From Actinomadura livida (GTDB lineage Bacteria > Actinomycetota > Actinomycetes > Streptosporangiales > Streptosporangiaceae): a stretch of DNA of 64,000 nucleotides. Where the stretch lies: the NCBI RefSeq assembly GCF_014648675.1, contig NZ_BMRO01000005.1, positions 467,212 through 531,211 of the forward strand, given 5' to 3'. Positions within the stretch are counted from its first letter, which is position 1, and every line of letters starts with the position of its first letter. The position numbers and the translations under genes were made by a program. Below the pieces are notes generated by a model. The model was not told the origin of the DNA. It was given only the letters and a program-made list of their open reading frames with translations, and made no database searches. Below are positions 18,935 to 27,273 of the stretch, one piece after another.

Positions 18935-20171
18935 TGCCCTCCTTCGTCAGCGCCAGCTCCGGCTCCTCGTGGACGACCTCGTCGAGGTGCGTGTTGATCG
19001 ATCCGAGCGCCGCCAGCAGCGTCACCCGGGGGATAACGCCGACCAGTGTGCCCTCCTCGTCCGCGACCGGTACCGGCAGGTCGCTCTCGGCGCACCTGAC
19101 GAACAGGTCCGCCACCGGCGTGTCGGGCGACACGGGCTCCGGGTCCTCCGGGTCGATCAGGCCGTCGAGCTTCGCGACGTTGTCCTGGACCGCGTCCGCT
19201 ATCACCGTGGCGCGGACCCGCCCGACCAGCTTCCGGTCCCGCCCGATCACGAAGGCCGCGGAGGTCTGGTGCTCGCGCATCGTGCGCAGCGCCGTCCGGG
19301 GGCCCGTCGTTGACAGTACCGTGACCAGCGGTTTCTCCATAACCGAGGCCGCCGTCAGCACCCTGGTGCGGTCCACGTCCGCCACGAACTGCGCGACGTA
19401 GTCGTTGGCCGGGTCGGTGAGGATCTCCTCGGCCGTCCCGATCTGCACGATCCGGCCCTCCCGCATCACCGCGATGCGGTCGCCGATGCGCATGGCCTCG
19501 TTCAGGTCGTGGGTGATGAAGACGATCGTCTTGCCGAACCGCCCCTGCAGATCCAGGAGCAGGTCCTGGACCTCCCGGCGGATCAGCGGGTCGAGCGCGC
19601 TGAACGCCTCGTCCATCAGGATCAGCGGGGTGCCGGACGCCAGCGCCCGGGCGAGCCCGACGCGCTGCTTCATACCGCCCGACAACTGCCCGGGGACTTT
19701 GTCCTCCCAGCCTTCGAGGCCGACCAGTTTGAGGAACTCCCGGGCCGTCTTCTCGCGTTCTTCCTTCGGGACGCCGCGGACCTCCAGCGCGTACGCGGCA
19801 TTCGCCAGAACCGTCCGGTGCGGGAAGAGCGCGAAGTGCTGGAAGACCATGCTGACCTTGTTCTGCCGCAGGGTCCGCAGCGCCTTCGGCGACATCTTCG
19901 CGATGTCCTGGCCGTCGATCTCGACGCTGCCGGACGTGACCCCGAGCAGGCCGTTCAGCATCCGGATGAGCGTGGACTTGCCGGACCCCGACAGGCCCAT
20001 GACCACGAAGATCTCACCCTCGCGGACCTCGAACGTGGCGTCCACCACCGCCGGGGTGACCCCGAGGTCACGGACGGCCTTGAGATCGGCGCCCGCCTTG
20101 AGCTTCCGTTGGGCCTCGGCCGTCTTACGGCCGAAGAGCTTGGTGACGCTTTCCGCGCGGAGTACTGACAC
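18918..20171 (-). CDS. Glycine betaine/proline ABC transporter, ATP-binding protein with CBS domains
   Basis: The 417-residue OpuAA/ProV-type ATPase powers the importer. Walker A is GLSGSGKSTLIRMLNGL (about residues 58-74), the signature LSGGMKQRVGLARALA and Walker B LILMDEAFSALDPLI follow. The C-terminal 130 residues hold two CBS motifs (VTVLSTTGPRTALRTMREHQ and DTPVADLFVRCAESDLPVPV), which in OpuA sense ionic strength or cyclic-di-AMP. I chose GTG at 20171 (SVLRAESVTKLFGRK), with GGAAGGAG just upstream; the spacing is short, and another GTG lies 21 bases further up. First gene of the operon. Confidence 0.94.
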   Translation of the reverse strand: MSVLRAESVTKLFGRKTAEAQRKLKAGADLKAVRDLGVTPAVVDATFEVREGEIFVVMGLSGSGKSTLIRMLNGLLGVTSGSVEIDGQDIAKMSPKALRTLRQNKVSMVFQHFALFPHRTVLANAAYALEVRGVPKEEREKTAREFLKLVGLEGWEDKVPGQLSGGMKQRVGLARALASGTPLILMDEAFSALDPLIRREVQDLLLDLQGRFGKTIVFITHDLNEAMRIGDRIAVMREGRIVQIGTAEEILTDPANDYVAQFVADVDRTRVLTAASVMEKPLVTVLSTTGPRTALRTMREHQTSAAFVIGRDRKLVGRVRATVIADAVQDNVAKLDGLIDPEDPEPVSPDTPVADLFVRCAESDLPVPVADEEGTLVGVIPRVTLLAALGSINTHLDEVVHEEPELALTKEGSGVDE

Positions 20172-20373
20172 GATCTCCTTCCGGGTTCCCACTGCCGACT
20201 GTGGCGCGGAAACGGGTCGCCCTATCCGTCCAGGCGCCCGGACGAGACGACCTCACGCAAAGAGATCGTCAACCAGACGCCAAACCAGTGCGTCGCCCGA
20301 AACTACCCGTTCAGAGAACATGTTTCATCTTTCGGTGCTTTCCGTCACATCTAGGTCACGAATCGAGCACGTC

Positions 20374-20949
20374 TTACACCTTCGTCCGATGAAAGTTGAG
20401 GTAGGAGCGCGATGGCGTGGGCCCGCGCTGGTCCTGGTAGCGCGACCCGTACCGCGCCGCCCCGTAGGGGTACTCCGCCGGCGAGCTCGTCCGGAACAGG
20501 CACATCTGCCCGATCTTCATCCCCGGCCACAACTTGATCGGCAGCGTCGCCACGTTCGACAGCTCCAGCGTCACGTGCCCCGCGAACCCGGGGTCGATCC
20601 ACCCCGCCGTCGAGTGCGTGAGCAGCCCCAGCCGCCCCAGACTGGACTTCCCCTCCAGCCGCGCGGCGAGATCGTCCGGCAGCCCGAACACCTCGTACGT
20701 CGAGGCCAGCACGAACTCCCCGGGATGCAGCACGAACGGCTCGTCGGCCTCCACCTCCAGCAGCCGCGTCAGATCCGGCTGCTCCACAGACGGATCGATG
20801 TGCGGATACTTGTGGTTCTCGAACACCCTGAACCACCGGTCCAGCCGGACGTCCACACTGGACGGCTGAACCATACCCGGCTCATACGGGTCGATCTTCA
20901 CCCGCCCAGACTCGAGCTCGGCCCTGATGTCACGATCGGAGAGCAGCAC
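20374..20949 (-). CDS. dcd: dCTP deaminase
   Basis: Converts dCTP to dUTP (in some actinobacterial forms also on to dUMP), feeding dTTP synthesis. The 191-residue length is exact for the family. Start [20 protein letters not shown] is the canonical N-terminus, with GTG at 20949. Active-site signatures are the phosphate-binding loop [20 protein letters not shown] (about 110-130), [14 protein letters not shown] and MKIGQMCLF; the C-terminus has [16 protein letters not shown], which closes over the nucleotide. Monocistronic, immediately upstream of the divergent tRNA-Gly gene. Confidence 0.96.
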   Translation of the reverse strand: MLLSDRDIRAELESGRVKIDPYEPGMVQPSSVDVRLDRWFRVFENHKYPHIDPSVEQPDLTRLLEVEADEPFVLHPGEFVLASTYEVFGLPDDLAARLEGKSSLGRLGLLTHSTAGWIDPGFAGHVTLELSNVATLPIKLWPGMKIGQMCLFRTSSPAEYPYGAARYGSRYQDQRGPTPSRSYLNFHRTKV

Positions 20950-21030
20950 GCCAGAAAAGCTATCCCACCCAACCCCCACCCACGATCCGGTACAGTATCC
21001 CCAGCACGGAGGCCCCACCGGCCCCCGCAC

Positions 21031-21101
21031 GCGGGTGTAGTTCAATGGCAGAACTTCAGCTTCCCAAGCTGACAGCGCGGGTTCGATTCCCGTCACCCGC
21101 T
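21031..21101 (+). tRNA. tRNA-Gly (anticodon CCC)
   Basis: A complete cloverleaf can be drawn: acceptor GCGGGTG/CACCCGC, D arm with GTTCAATGGCAGAAC, anticodon stem TCAGC/GCTGA around the loop TTCCCAA (anticodon CCC, reading GGG), and a T arm GCGGG-TTCGATT-CCCGT. The CCA end is not encoded. An integrase C-terminal fragment about 90 bases downstream indicates that this gene served as an attachment site. Confidence 0.95.
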
Positions 21102-21108
21102 CACCGCA

Positions 21109-21148
21109 AAGGCCCAGGTCAAAGACATGATCCCCGACACTGGGCCTT
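21109..21148. terminator. Inverted repeat downstream of tRNA-Gly
   Basis: Arms AAGGCCCAG (21109-21117) and CTGGGCCTT (21140-21148) form a perfect 9-base-pair stem with a 22-base loop, just after the tRNA. It may be the tRNA terminator or part of an old attachment-site arm region. Confidence 0.4.
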
Positions 21149-21192
21149 GATCGTTTCTGCTTGCCATCACTGTCGTGCAATTAGCGTGCAAC

Positions 21193-21339
21193 TAGGCCAC
21201 CGGCACCAGCGCCCCGGCCGCGCCGTCGTCCCCCTCGTCGTCCTGGTCCCGCTCCTCACGAACGAGGGCATCGAGGCCATCGGCGATCATACGGTCACCC
21301 TTGGCCGACCTGTGTTGGTAGCGCAGCGCCGCCCACGCC
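21193..21339 (-). pseudogene. C-terminal remnant of a tyrosine site-specific integrase
   Basis: On the minus strand this stretch reads ALRYQHRSAKGDRMIADGLD, then ALVREERDQDDE and ends GAAGALVPVA before a TAG at 21193-21195. ALRYQH followed by an acidic tail is the usual C-terminus of actinobacterial phage/AICE tyrosine integrases. In-frame stops occur immediately upstream (around 21343), so only about 48 codons survive and the catalytic Tyr box is lost. The orientation, with the 3' end towards tRNA-Gly, is as expected for an integrase next to its attachment site. Confidence 0.7.
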
Positions 21340-21721
21340 TACGCTCAGTGGTCCGCCAAGGCCCTCCCCACCGCCCAGCAGTGGGAGAAGGCAGCCCACG
21401 GAACCCGAGGCGAGATCTACCCGCGTGGGGCAACCAGCGGACCCCCGCGAAGGTCAACTGCCGAGAGGGCGGCAAGCGCAGCACCACCGCCGTTGACTGC
21501 TACGCGAGCGGCGTCAGCCCTACGGCGTCTACGACATGGGCGGCAACACCTGGGACTGATGCTCCACCGAGACCGAACCCGGCCGCTACGAGCTGAAGGG
21601 CAGCGCCTTCACAAGCCCATTCCTACGCTGCGCACCCTCCACCTTCGACGACGACACCGGCTTCCGCTGCGTCACCCCAGCCGAAACCATGCGAGCCCTA
21701 CTCAACGTGAAAGGGCAATAA
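21337..21721 (+). pseudogene. Formylglycine-generating-enzyme (FGE-sulfatase) domain pseudogene
   Basis: Reading across frames gives the C-terminal half of an FGE/SUMF1-type domain: AYAQWSAKALPTAQQWEKAA, then PWGNQ-like, NCREGGKRSTTAVD, SPYGVYDMGGNTWD, and finally CAPSTFDDDTGFRCVTP before TAA at 21719. The order matches the family motifs for LPTE-EWE, PYG-DMxGNxWEW and GFRC. At least two frameshifts (near 21425 and 21520) and an in-frame TGA after GNTWD break it, and the N-terminal half is missing. The left end abuts the integrase fragment. It is probably cargo of the decayed element. Confidence 0.65.
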
Positions 21722-21857
21722 GCACGACGTGACGCCACGCCCGCGCCGGGTGTCGCGGCCCTGTCACTCCTGTCCTAGGACATAGGACATGCTTGCCGGG
21801 CCAACAGGGGCAGGGCGTTCACGCACGTTGTCAGATCCATGCGGCATGCTCTGCCGC

Positions 21858-22289
21858 ATGGACGAGAACGGCTTTTGGCTGCTCATCGAGGACTGCAAGC
21901 CAGGAGCGCCTGACCCGGATGCTGAGCATCTTGCGGCCACGCTAACGGCACGCCTTGCCGCCGGTCCGTTGTACAAAGTCATCGGGTTCGCTGAATACCT
22001 GTCGTGGGCGCTTTACCGTCTGGATCGCAGAGAGTACGGCTGCGATCTATCGGGTGACGCCTTCCTCTACACACGTGCTGCCGTCGTTGCTGCCGGTCGG
22101 GATGCTTACGAAGGAGTCCTAGGAGATCCGGCGGAGTTCGTCCCATATGCCACCGGACTCGTGTGGGCAGAGAGCCTGCTCTACGTACCCGACCGCGCGT
22201 ACGAGCACATCACCGGCGAGGAGTGGGACCGCAGCACCCGCTACTCCTACGAGTCGTACTCGAATGCCGCCGGTTGGGCCGGTCCGTAG
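21858..22289 (+). CDS. DUF4240-like hypothetical protein
   Basis: A 143-residue acidic protein starting MDENGFWLLIEDCK, the typical opening of DUF4240 (MDxxxFWxLI). Further features are the helix LAATLTARLAAGPLYKVIGF, a Tyr-rich stretch LYRLDRREYGCDLSG, and FLYTRAAVVAAGRDAYEGVL followed by GDPAEFVPY, which again fits the family pattern of a 'xxLGxGxxxYExVLxDP' helix. No catalytic residues are known for the family. Codon use is less GC-biased than in neighbours (several AT-ending codons), and it sits among mobile-element debris, so horizontal origin is likely. ATG at 21858; an in-frame ATG lies 12 bases upstream. Confidence 0.65.
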   Translation: MDENGFWLLIEDCKPGAPDPDAEHLAATLTARLAAGPLYKVIGFAEYLSWALYRLDRREYGCDLSGDAFLYTRAAVVAAGRDAYEGVLGDPAEFVPYATGLVWAESLLYVPDRAYEHITGEEWDRSTRYSYESYSNAAGWAGP

Positions 22290-22391
22290 CCACGTCCTGT
22301 GGCGCGAGGTGTAGACGCTGGTTGACCACCTCCGCAGGACCTGCGTCAACAACTGCGAAGACGTCTTAGTGCGTGTTTGAGAAGGATCTTG

Positions 22392-22690
22392 TTATTGGTA
22401 TGCGAGGGGGCGTCGGCCTTGGCGGACGGCGGGTCGCCCACCGCGGGCCAGGCGGCGGGTCATGAGGCCGATGGCGGCCCAGCGGATCATGGCCTCGCTG
22501 GTGGCGGGGTGGTGTTCGTAGTCGCGGGCCAGCCGCCGGTGCGCGGTCAGCCAGGCCAACGTCCGCTCAACCGCCCACCTGCGTGGAAGCATGGCGAATC
22601 CCTTCTGGTCTGCGGGTTTGCGGACGATGTCGATCGTGGTGCACAGGGTCTGGGCGGCCCAGCCGACCAGCCGTCCGGCGAACCCGGACT
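22392..22690 (-). mobile_element. IS5-type transposase, C-terminal fragment
   Basis: On the minus strand, FAGRLVGWAAQTL, TTIDIVRKPADQKGFAMLPR, RWAVERTLAWLTAHRRLARD and YEHHPATSEAMIRWAAIGLM are typical of the C-terminal part of IS5-family DDE transposases; RRWAVERTLAWL is the E-containing signature. The reading frame continues to about 22739 but similarity is lost there, so the N-terminal two-thirds is gone. GAGAAGGATCTTGTTATTGG just past the stop (22379-22398) may be the surviving terminal repeat. Inactive. Confidence 0.7.
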
Positions 22691-22886
22691 CAGTGGGAGT
22701 TCGGGGAGAGCGCCGTTCGGGGTATGCCGGGAACGGCACTCCTGGCGGGATTCATCCCTCGCTCGAAGTTGCTTGCACGCAGCTCTGACGACAGGCGCCA
22801 ATAGGAGATCTCGGGCTGACCGGGGCCCGGGAGTGAAACGGCCACCGCTGTGATCGTGTGGGTGTGTCTGAACCAGACGATCGGCG

Positions 22887-23040
22887 GTGGTCTTGCCGCC
22901 CACTGCAGAAGAGATCGGCCCGGCCGGGTGGGCGGACGCGTTCGATGAACTGTTCGCGCAGGTTGTGGCACCGTTCTTCGGGCGGCGCGAGCCCCGGTTG
23001 CGGACCCGGTCGTTCCTGTGCGGGCTACGGCTTCAGGCAC
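22887..23040 (+). mobile_element. IS701-type transposase, N-terminal fragment
   Basis: GTG at 22887 opens VLPPTAEEIGPAGWADAFDE, LFAQVVAPFFGRREPRLRTR and SFLCGLRL, which resembles the start of IS701-family transposases (W-x-x-x-F-D-E-L-F ... RR-EPR-R-R ... Y-x-x-GL). Similarity stops abruptly near 23040, where the sequence joins unrelated DNA. With the IS5 fragment it shows repeated insertion and decay in this 0.7-kb stretch. Confidence 0.5.
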
Positions 23041-23081
23041 GTTCAGTCCATCGAAGCGCCCGCACCCGTTTAGCGAAGGGA

Positions 23082-23597
23082 TCAGGGCAGCACGTGCTCC
23101 GGGCCTGCGTCGGACGGCCCGCAGGGGAGGGGCCGGCGCGGCACGGGAGCGGACTGGAGGATCGAGGTGGTGGTGCGGCCGTGCGGGGTGAAGCGGTCGA
23201 GGATCGGTTCGAGTTCGTCCACTGAGCGCAGGTGCGCGATGAAGAAGAAGCAGTCGTCGCCGGTGATGCGGTGGCATTCGACGATCTGCGGGATCTCATC
23301 GGCGATCTTGGGGATCAGGTGCAGCTCGCGCAGGGCGGGCCGGACACGGACCAGCACGCTGATCGGGAAGCCCAGCGCCCGCGGATCGACCGTGGCGTGG
23401 TAGCCGACGATCACTCCGGTGCTCTCCATCCGCTGGATCCGCTCGGCCACGGCGGGCGCCGACAGGCCGACCCGGCGGCCGAGCTCGGCGTGGCTGGTCC
23501 GGGCGTTCCGCTGGAGCTCGGCAAGAATCCGAAGGTCGATGTCGTCGAGTTCCTTGGATTCGAAGGCACGGCCGGGCCGGCTCCTTCTGTTGGCCAT
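23082..23597 (-). CDS. Lrp/AsnC family transcriptional regulator
   Basis: A 171-residue feast/famine regulator. The N-terminal helix-turn-helix (about 15-75) reads LDDIDLRILAELQRNARTSH and SAPAVAERIQRMESTGVIVG; the C-terminal RAM (ligand and oligomer) domain covers about 80-155, with the conserved GDDCFFFIAHLRSVDELE. The start is ATG at 23597. It is divergent from an EamA exporter gene, with only 34 bases between the start codons, so it very probably controls that gene and itself. By analogy with Lrp/AsnC-EamA pairs, the signal may be an amino acid. Confidence 0.92.
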   Translation of the reverse strand: MANRRSRPGRAFESKELDDIDLRILAELQRNARTSHAELGRRVGLSAPAVAERIQRMESTGVIVGYHATVDPRALGFPISVLVRVRPALRELHLIPKIADEIPQIVECHRITGDDCFFFIAHLRSVDELEPILDRFTPHGRTTTSILQSAPVPRRPLPCGPSDAGPEHVLP

Positions 23598-23631
23598 TCC
23601 GCCAGGTTAAAGATTGCCCGACGATACGGCC

Positions 23632-24444
23632 ATGCCATTTCCGCCGTCGGGGTACTTCGTCGGCAGCGCCGTCTTCCACTACCTGGGGCCGGCGCTGGCG
23701 GTCCTGCTGTTCGCGCAGTTGGAGCCCCTCGGCGTCGCCGGGCTGCGGATCTGGGGCGCGGCCGTGGTGTTCGCGGCGTGGCGCCGTCCGGCTCTCCGCC
23801 GGATCGACCGGACGGTCGCCGCGTGGGGCGCGGTCCTCGCGGCGATGAACACCACGTTCTACCTGGCCATCGACCGGCTGCCGCTGGGCACCGTCGCGGC
23901 GATCGAGTTCCTTCCGGTCGTCGCCCTGGCCACGCTGGGAGCCCGGACGGCCCGCAACGTGCTCGCCCTGATCGCGGCCGTGGGCGGCGTGGCTCTGCTG
24001 ACCGACGCCGAACTGGCGGGCGAACCCGTGGGCCTGGCGTTCGCCTTCGCCAACGCGGGGTTGTTCGCGGTCTACATCGTGCTCGCGCATCGGATGGCGC
24101 GCCGTCCGGGCGGCGGCGTGGACGGGCTGGCGGCGGCGATGGTCACGGCCGCGGTGCTGGTGGTGCCGTTCGGGACGGCGCCGGCGCTGCCGGCCGCGTC
24201 CGACCCGGCGGTGCTCGCCGCCGGGCTCGGTGTCGGGATCTGCTCCTCGGTGATCCCGTACGTGCTCGACCAGCTCGCCATGGAACGCCTGCCCAGGGCG
24301 ACGTACGCGCTGATGACGTCCCTGCTGCCGGCGACCGCCGCGGTGACGGGCGCGCTGGTGCTCGGACAGTTCCCGACCACCGCCGAGGCCGCCGGGATCG
24401 CATTGGTGATCGGCGGTGTCGCGTCGCACCGCGACCCCGGCTGA
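23632..24444 (+). CDS. EamA/DMT family exporter (RhtA-like)
   Basis: A 270-residue membrane protein with nine or ten predicted helices and an internal EamA repeat (VGSAVFHYLGPALAVLLFAQ; later VGLAFAFANAGLFAVYIVLA and VGICSSVIPYVLDQLAMERL), like the RhtA subgroup that exports threonine and homoserine. ATG at 23632 is chosen; a TTG 18 bases upstream is possible, and the very short leader suggests a leaderless or near-leaderless mRNA. The divergent Lrp-type regulator and the downstream aldo/keto reductase (12 bases away) form a small module, perhaps for amino-acid or small-metabolite efflux. Confidence 0.85.
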   Translation: MPFPPSGYFVGSAVFHYLGPALAVLLFAQLEPLGVAGLRIWGAAVVFAAWRRPALRRIDRTVAAWGAVLAAMNTTFYLAIDRLPLGTVAAIEFLPVVALATLGARTARNVLALIAAVGGVALLTDAELAGEPVGLAFAFANAGLFAVYIVLAHRMARRPGGGVDGLAAAMVTAAVLVVPFGTAPALPAASDPAVLAAGLGVGICSSVIPYVLDQLAMERLPRATYALMTSLLPATAAVTGALVLGQFPTTAEAAGIALVIGGVASHRDPG

Positions 24445-24456
24445 AAAGGAGAGAAC

Positions 24457-25425
24457 ATGGAACAGACACGACTCGGCGCGACGGGGCTGAAGGTCTCCCG
24501 CATCTGCCTGGGCATGATGAGCTACGGCGATCCCGCGGCGGAGGCCTGGTACCTGGACGAGGAGCGGGCCGAGCCGATCGTCCGCGCCGCCGTCGACGCC
24601 GGCGTGACCTTCTTCGACACCGCCGACATGTACTCGCTCGGGCGCACCGAAGAGATCACCGGGCGGCTGCTGTCCACGCTGTTCGCGCACCGCGAGGACT
24701 ACGTGCTCGCCACCAAGGTCTACTTCCCGATGGGGCCGGGGCCCAACGACGGAGGGCTGTCCCGCAAGCACGTCCTGTCGGCCATCGACGCCTCCCTGCG
24801 CCGCCTCGGCACCGACTACGTCGACCTCTACCAGATCCACCGCTGGGACCACGAGACGCCGATCGAGGAGACGATGCAGGCGCTGGACGAGGTCGTGAAG
24901 GCCGGCAAGGCCCGCTACATCGGCGCCTCCAGCATGTACGCCTGGCAGTTCGCCAAGGCGCAGCACTGCGCGCCGACCCGGTTCGTGTCCATGCAGAACC
25001 ACTACAACTTGGTCTACCGCGAGGAGGAACGGGAGATGATCCCGCTCTGCCTCGACCAGGGCGTCGGCGTCATCCCCTGGAGCCCGCTGGCACGGGGGCT
25101 GCTCGCGGGCAGCCGCGAACGCGGCGGGGGCCTGCGCACGGTGCGGGCGGGCAGCGACTCCATCGCCGGCGACCTCTACGAGGACGCCGACTTCGACGTG
25201 GTCGACGCCGTTCGCGAGGTCGCGGCCGCACGCGGCGTGCCGCCCGCCCGGATCGCGCTGGCCTGGCTCCTCGGCCGTCCGGGCGTGACCGCGCCGATCA
25301 TCGGCGCGACCTCCGAGCGGCACGTCGACGACGCCGTGGCGGCGGCTGAACTGCGGCTCACGGAGGAGGAGACACGGCGGCTGGAGGCTCCGTACCGGCC
25401 GCACCCGGTTCTCGGCCACACCTGA
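24457..25425 (+). CDS. Aldo/keto reductase
   Basis: NADPH-dependent carbonyl reductase of 322 residues with a TIM-barrel fold. The catalytic tetrad is visible as Asp and Tyr in FFDTADMYSLGRTEE (about 50-64), Lys in LATKVYF (about 87) and His in LYQIHRWDHETP (about 124). The C-terminal cofactor segment is APIIGATSERHVDDAVAAAE. It resembles the L-glyceraldehyde-3-phosphate/YajO-type clade. ATG at 24457 follows AAAGGAGAGA and lies 12 bases after the exporter, so the two genes are co-transcribed. Substrate unknown. Confidence 0.9.
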   Translation: MEQTRLGATGLKVSRICLGMMSYGDPAAEAWYLDEERAEPIVRAAVDAGVTFFDTADMYSLGRTEEITGRLLSTLFAHREDYVLATKVYFPMGPGPNDGGLSRKHVLSAIDASLRRLGTDYVDLYQIHRWDHETPIEETMQALDEVVKAGKARYIGASSMYAWQFAKAQHCAPTRFVSMQNHYNLVYREEEREMIPLCLDQGVGVIPWSPLARGLLAGSRERGGGLRTVRAGSDSIAGDLYEDADFDVVDAVREVAAARGVPPARIALAWLLGRPGVTAPIIGATSERHVDDAVAAAELRLTEEETRRLEAPYRPHPVLGHT

Positions 25426-25500
25426 CCGGCCCGCACAACGTCTGCACCTTGACGTCCATCGTCCGCCGCGCCACCTGATCTGCAGCAGCCCGCCTGAAGG

Positions 25501-26079
25501 TCAAGTGCTTCCGGCGATGGTGCTGCGGCGTTCGAGGAGGACCACGTCACGCCACCGGTCGTGGTGCCGGGCGAGGCGGGTTCGGATACCGACGGTCCGG
25601 AAGCCTGATGAGTGGTGGAGGCGCAGGCTGGCGGTGTTCTCGGGGAAGATGCCGGTTTGGATCGTCCAGATTCCGGCGGCCTCGGTGGAGGCGATGAACG
25701 CGGTCAGCAATGCCCTGCCGATGCCGCGGCCGCGAGCTTGCGGAGCGATGTAGAGGCTGTGCTCAACGACGCCGGTGTAACAGCGCCTGTCGGACACCGC
25801 CGTTGCGGCGACCCAGCCCAATGTCGCGTCGCCCTCCGCGGCCGCGTGGGCTGCGACGGCCACGTAGCGGTGCAGCGGCAGTCTGGAAGCATCGAAGGCA
25901 TCCCAGGACGGTGCGGTGACCTCGAAGCTGGCGTCGCCGGTGTCCAGACCCATCTGGTAGATCGCCAGAACCCGGTCGGCGTCTCCGGGGCGCATGGGAC
26001 GGATGGTGACTTCGGCCGGTGTGGTGGGCATCGCGGTTTCTCTCGGGCCCGGGGCGGCGGCGTAGTCGTTGCTCGTCAC
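25501..26079 (-). CDS. GNAT N-acetyltransferase, ArsN/phosphinothricin acetyltransferase-like
   Basis: A 192-residue GNAT protein of the PAT/Bar-like clade. It has VTIRPMRPGDADRVLAIYQM (about 24-43), the clade signature VVEHSLYIAPQARGRGIGRA with the acetyl-CoA loop (about 110-130), NTASLRLHHSSGFRTVG and a final aromatic helix HDRWRDVVLLERR. In arsenic clusters such proteins (ArsN) acetylate and inactivate arsinothricin, an arsenic-containing glutamate analogue. GTG at 26079 overlaps the arsM stop (GTGA) and implies coupling, though an ATG at 26031 gives the more usual N-terminus. Placement after arsM supports an ArsN role over general PAT activity. Confidence 0.8.
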   Translation of the reverse strand: MTSNDYAAAPGPRETAMPTTPAEVTIRPMRPGDADRVLAIYQMGLDTGDASFEVTAPSWDAFDASRLPLHRYVAVAAHAAAEGDATLGWVAATAVSDRRCYTGVVEHSLYIAPQARGRGIGRALLTAFIASTEAAGIWTIQTGIFPENTASLRLHHSSGFRTVGIRTRLARHHDRWRDVVLLERRSTIAGST

Positions 26080-26831
26080 TGTCCGGAAGCCCTGCCCGGC
26101 TTGGTGGCGTGAACGATGGCCGAGCGCACTCCGCCTTGGGCCGCACTGGTGCCGGTGATGGTGACTCGGGTGAATCCGGCCAGCCGCAGCGTCTTCAGAC
26201 AGGTGTCAGCGGTCAGGGCTCGGGCGGCACATTGATGGTTCGGCTCGGTGGGACCTGCCTGGACCTCGTCGGCGATGATGTCGCTGATGCCCAGCCGTCC
26301 ACCGGGGCGAAGGACACGAAATGCTTCAGCCATGACGCGGGGCTTGTCGGCCGACAGGTTGATGACGCAGTTGGATATGACCACGTCGACGGCCGCGTCC
26401 GGCAGCGGGATGTCCTCGATGTGGCCGCGCAGGAACCGGACGTTGCCGAGACCGGCCTGGTCGGCGTTGGCGGCGGCGAGGGCGAGCATGTCCGGGCTGG
26501 CGTCCAGACCGTAGGCAAGCCCGTCGGGGGCGACCCGGCGAGCCGACATCAGCACGTCGATTCCGCCGCCCGAGCCCAGGTCCAGGACGGTCTCACCAGG
26601 CTGCAGGTCGGCGACGGCGACCGGGTTGCCGCAGCCGAGACTGGCGCGGACCGCGCCATCGGGGAGGCCGGTGAGGTCGTCGTAGCCGGTAGGACCGCAG
26701 CAGCCGCCGGTGGACGAGCAAGTCTCACCACCGATGGCGTGGGCGCCTTCCAAGGTCGCGCGGGCGAGCGCGCCGTAATGGTCGACGATTGCCGGTGGCT
26801 GGTGGGGAGGCTGGTCGTCGGGGTCCGTCAT
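26076..26831 (-). CDS. arsM: Arsenite S-adenosylmethionine methyltransferase
   Basis: Methylates As(III) to mono-, di- and trimethyl arsenicals using SAM. The 251-residue protein has the ArsM-type Cys/Gly segment GGETCSSTGGCCGPTGYDD (about 33-51), SAM motif VLDLGSGGGIDVLMSARRV (about 80-98), and the conserved As(III)-binding cysteines in ISNCVINLS (about 148-156) and HQCAARALTAD (about 205). It lacks the extra C-terminal domain of longer ArsM proteins. ATG at 26831 follows GAGGAGCT. It lies between an ArsR regulator 11 bases upstream and the ArsN-like gene, which overlaps its stop, forming an arsR-arsM-arsN operon. Confidence 0.93.
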   Translation of the reverse strand: MTDPDDQPPHQPPAIVDHYGALARATLEGAHAIGGETCSSTGGCCGPTGYDDLTGLPDGAVRASLGCGNPVAVADLQPGETVLDLGSGGGIDVLMSARRVAPDGLAYGLDASPDMLALAAANADQAGLGNVRFLRGHIEDIPLPDAAVDVVISNCVINLSADKPRVMAEAFRVLRPGGRLGISDIIADEVQAGPTEPNHQCAARALTADTCLKTLRLAGFTRVTITGTSAAQGGVRSAIVHATKPGRASGQ

Positions 26832-26842
26832 TTGAGAGCTCC

Positions 26843-27187
26843 TCACCCTGTGGGGGCGCAGGACGGCGGTACGGGAGCGGGGTTGCCCATGATGATGTCG
26901 GCGGCCGTCGGGAAGCAGTCCACGCAGGCGTCGTTGATCCGGTAGAAGCGCGCGGTGCCGCGGCTGTCGGCCAGCACGAACCGGACGTCGGCCAGCACTT
27001 TGAGGTGCGCCGAGACGGTGGACTGGCCGACGTCGACGAACTCGACGATCTCGCCCACGCTCATCGGGCGTCCCTGGCGGGCCAGGAGCGACACGATCTG
27101 GATTCGGGTCGAGTCGGCCAGCGCCTTGAACCAGGACGCGTACTCGGTCGCGGTGGACCGGTCGAGCGGTCCCTTGTCCATATCCAT
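26843..27187 (-). CDS. ArsR/SmtB family metalloregulator (first of four)
   Basis: A 114-residue winged-helix repressor. The DNA-binding core is FKALADSTRIQIVSLLARQG, then GEIVEFVDVGQSTVSAHLKV and LADSRGTARFYRI (about 18-90). It lacks the classical ELCVCDL metal box; the only paired cysteines are near the C-terminus, DACVDCFPTA (about 88-97), plus Cys in PPSCAP. The metal site is therefore likely C-terminal. ATG at 27187 overlaps a dyad that could be its own operator. Heads the arsM-arsN operon. Confidence 0.88.
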   Translation of the reverse strand: MDMDKGPLDRSTATEYASWFKALADSTRIQIVSLLARQGRPMSVGEIVEFVDVGQSTVSAHLKVLADVRFVLADSRGTARFYRINDACVDCFPTAADIIMGNPAPVPPSCAPTG

Positions 27188-27208
27188 CGTTAATCGACGA
27201 TAAGCGAT
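27186..27208. promoter_or_regulatory. Candidate ArsR operator dyad upstream of the arsM operon
   Basis: ATCGTTAA-N7-TAAGCGAT is an imperfect inverted repeat (6 of 8 positions pair) in an AT-rich patch that overlaps the start codon of the first ArsR gene. Its position suits autorepression, especially if the mRNA is leaderless. Confidence 0.45.
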
Positions 27209-27273
27209 GAATTGAGGATGGGCAAGAGGTCTGCCGTGCTCCGCGGATCTGCGCGTCTGTGGAAGCCGGCAGG

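Noticed and set aside
21109..21148. Riboswitch or structured RNA after tRNA-Gly
   Set aside because: A single 9-bp stem with a long loop is too simple; it is better explained as terminator or attachment-site arm.
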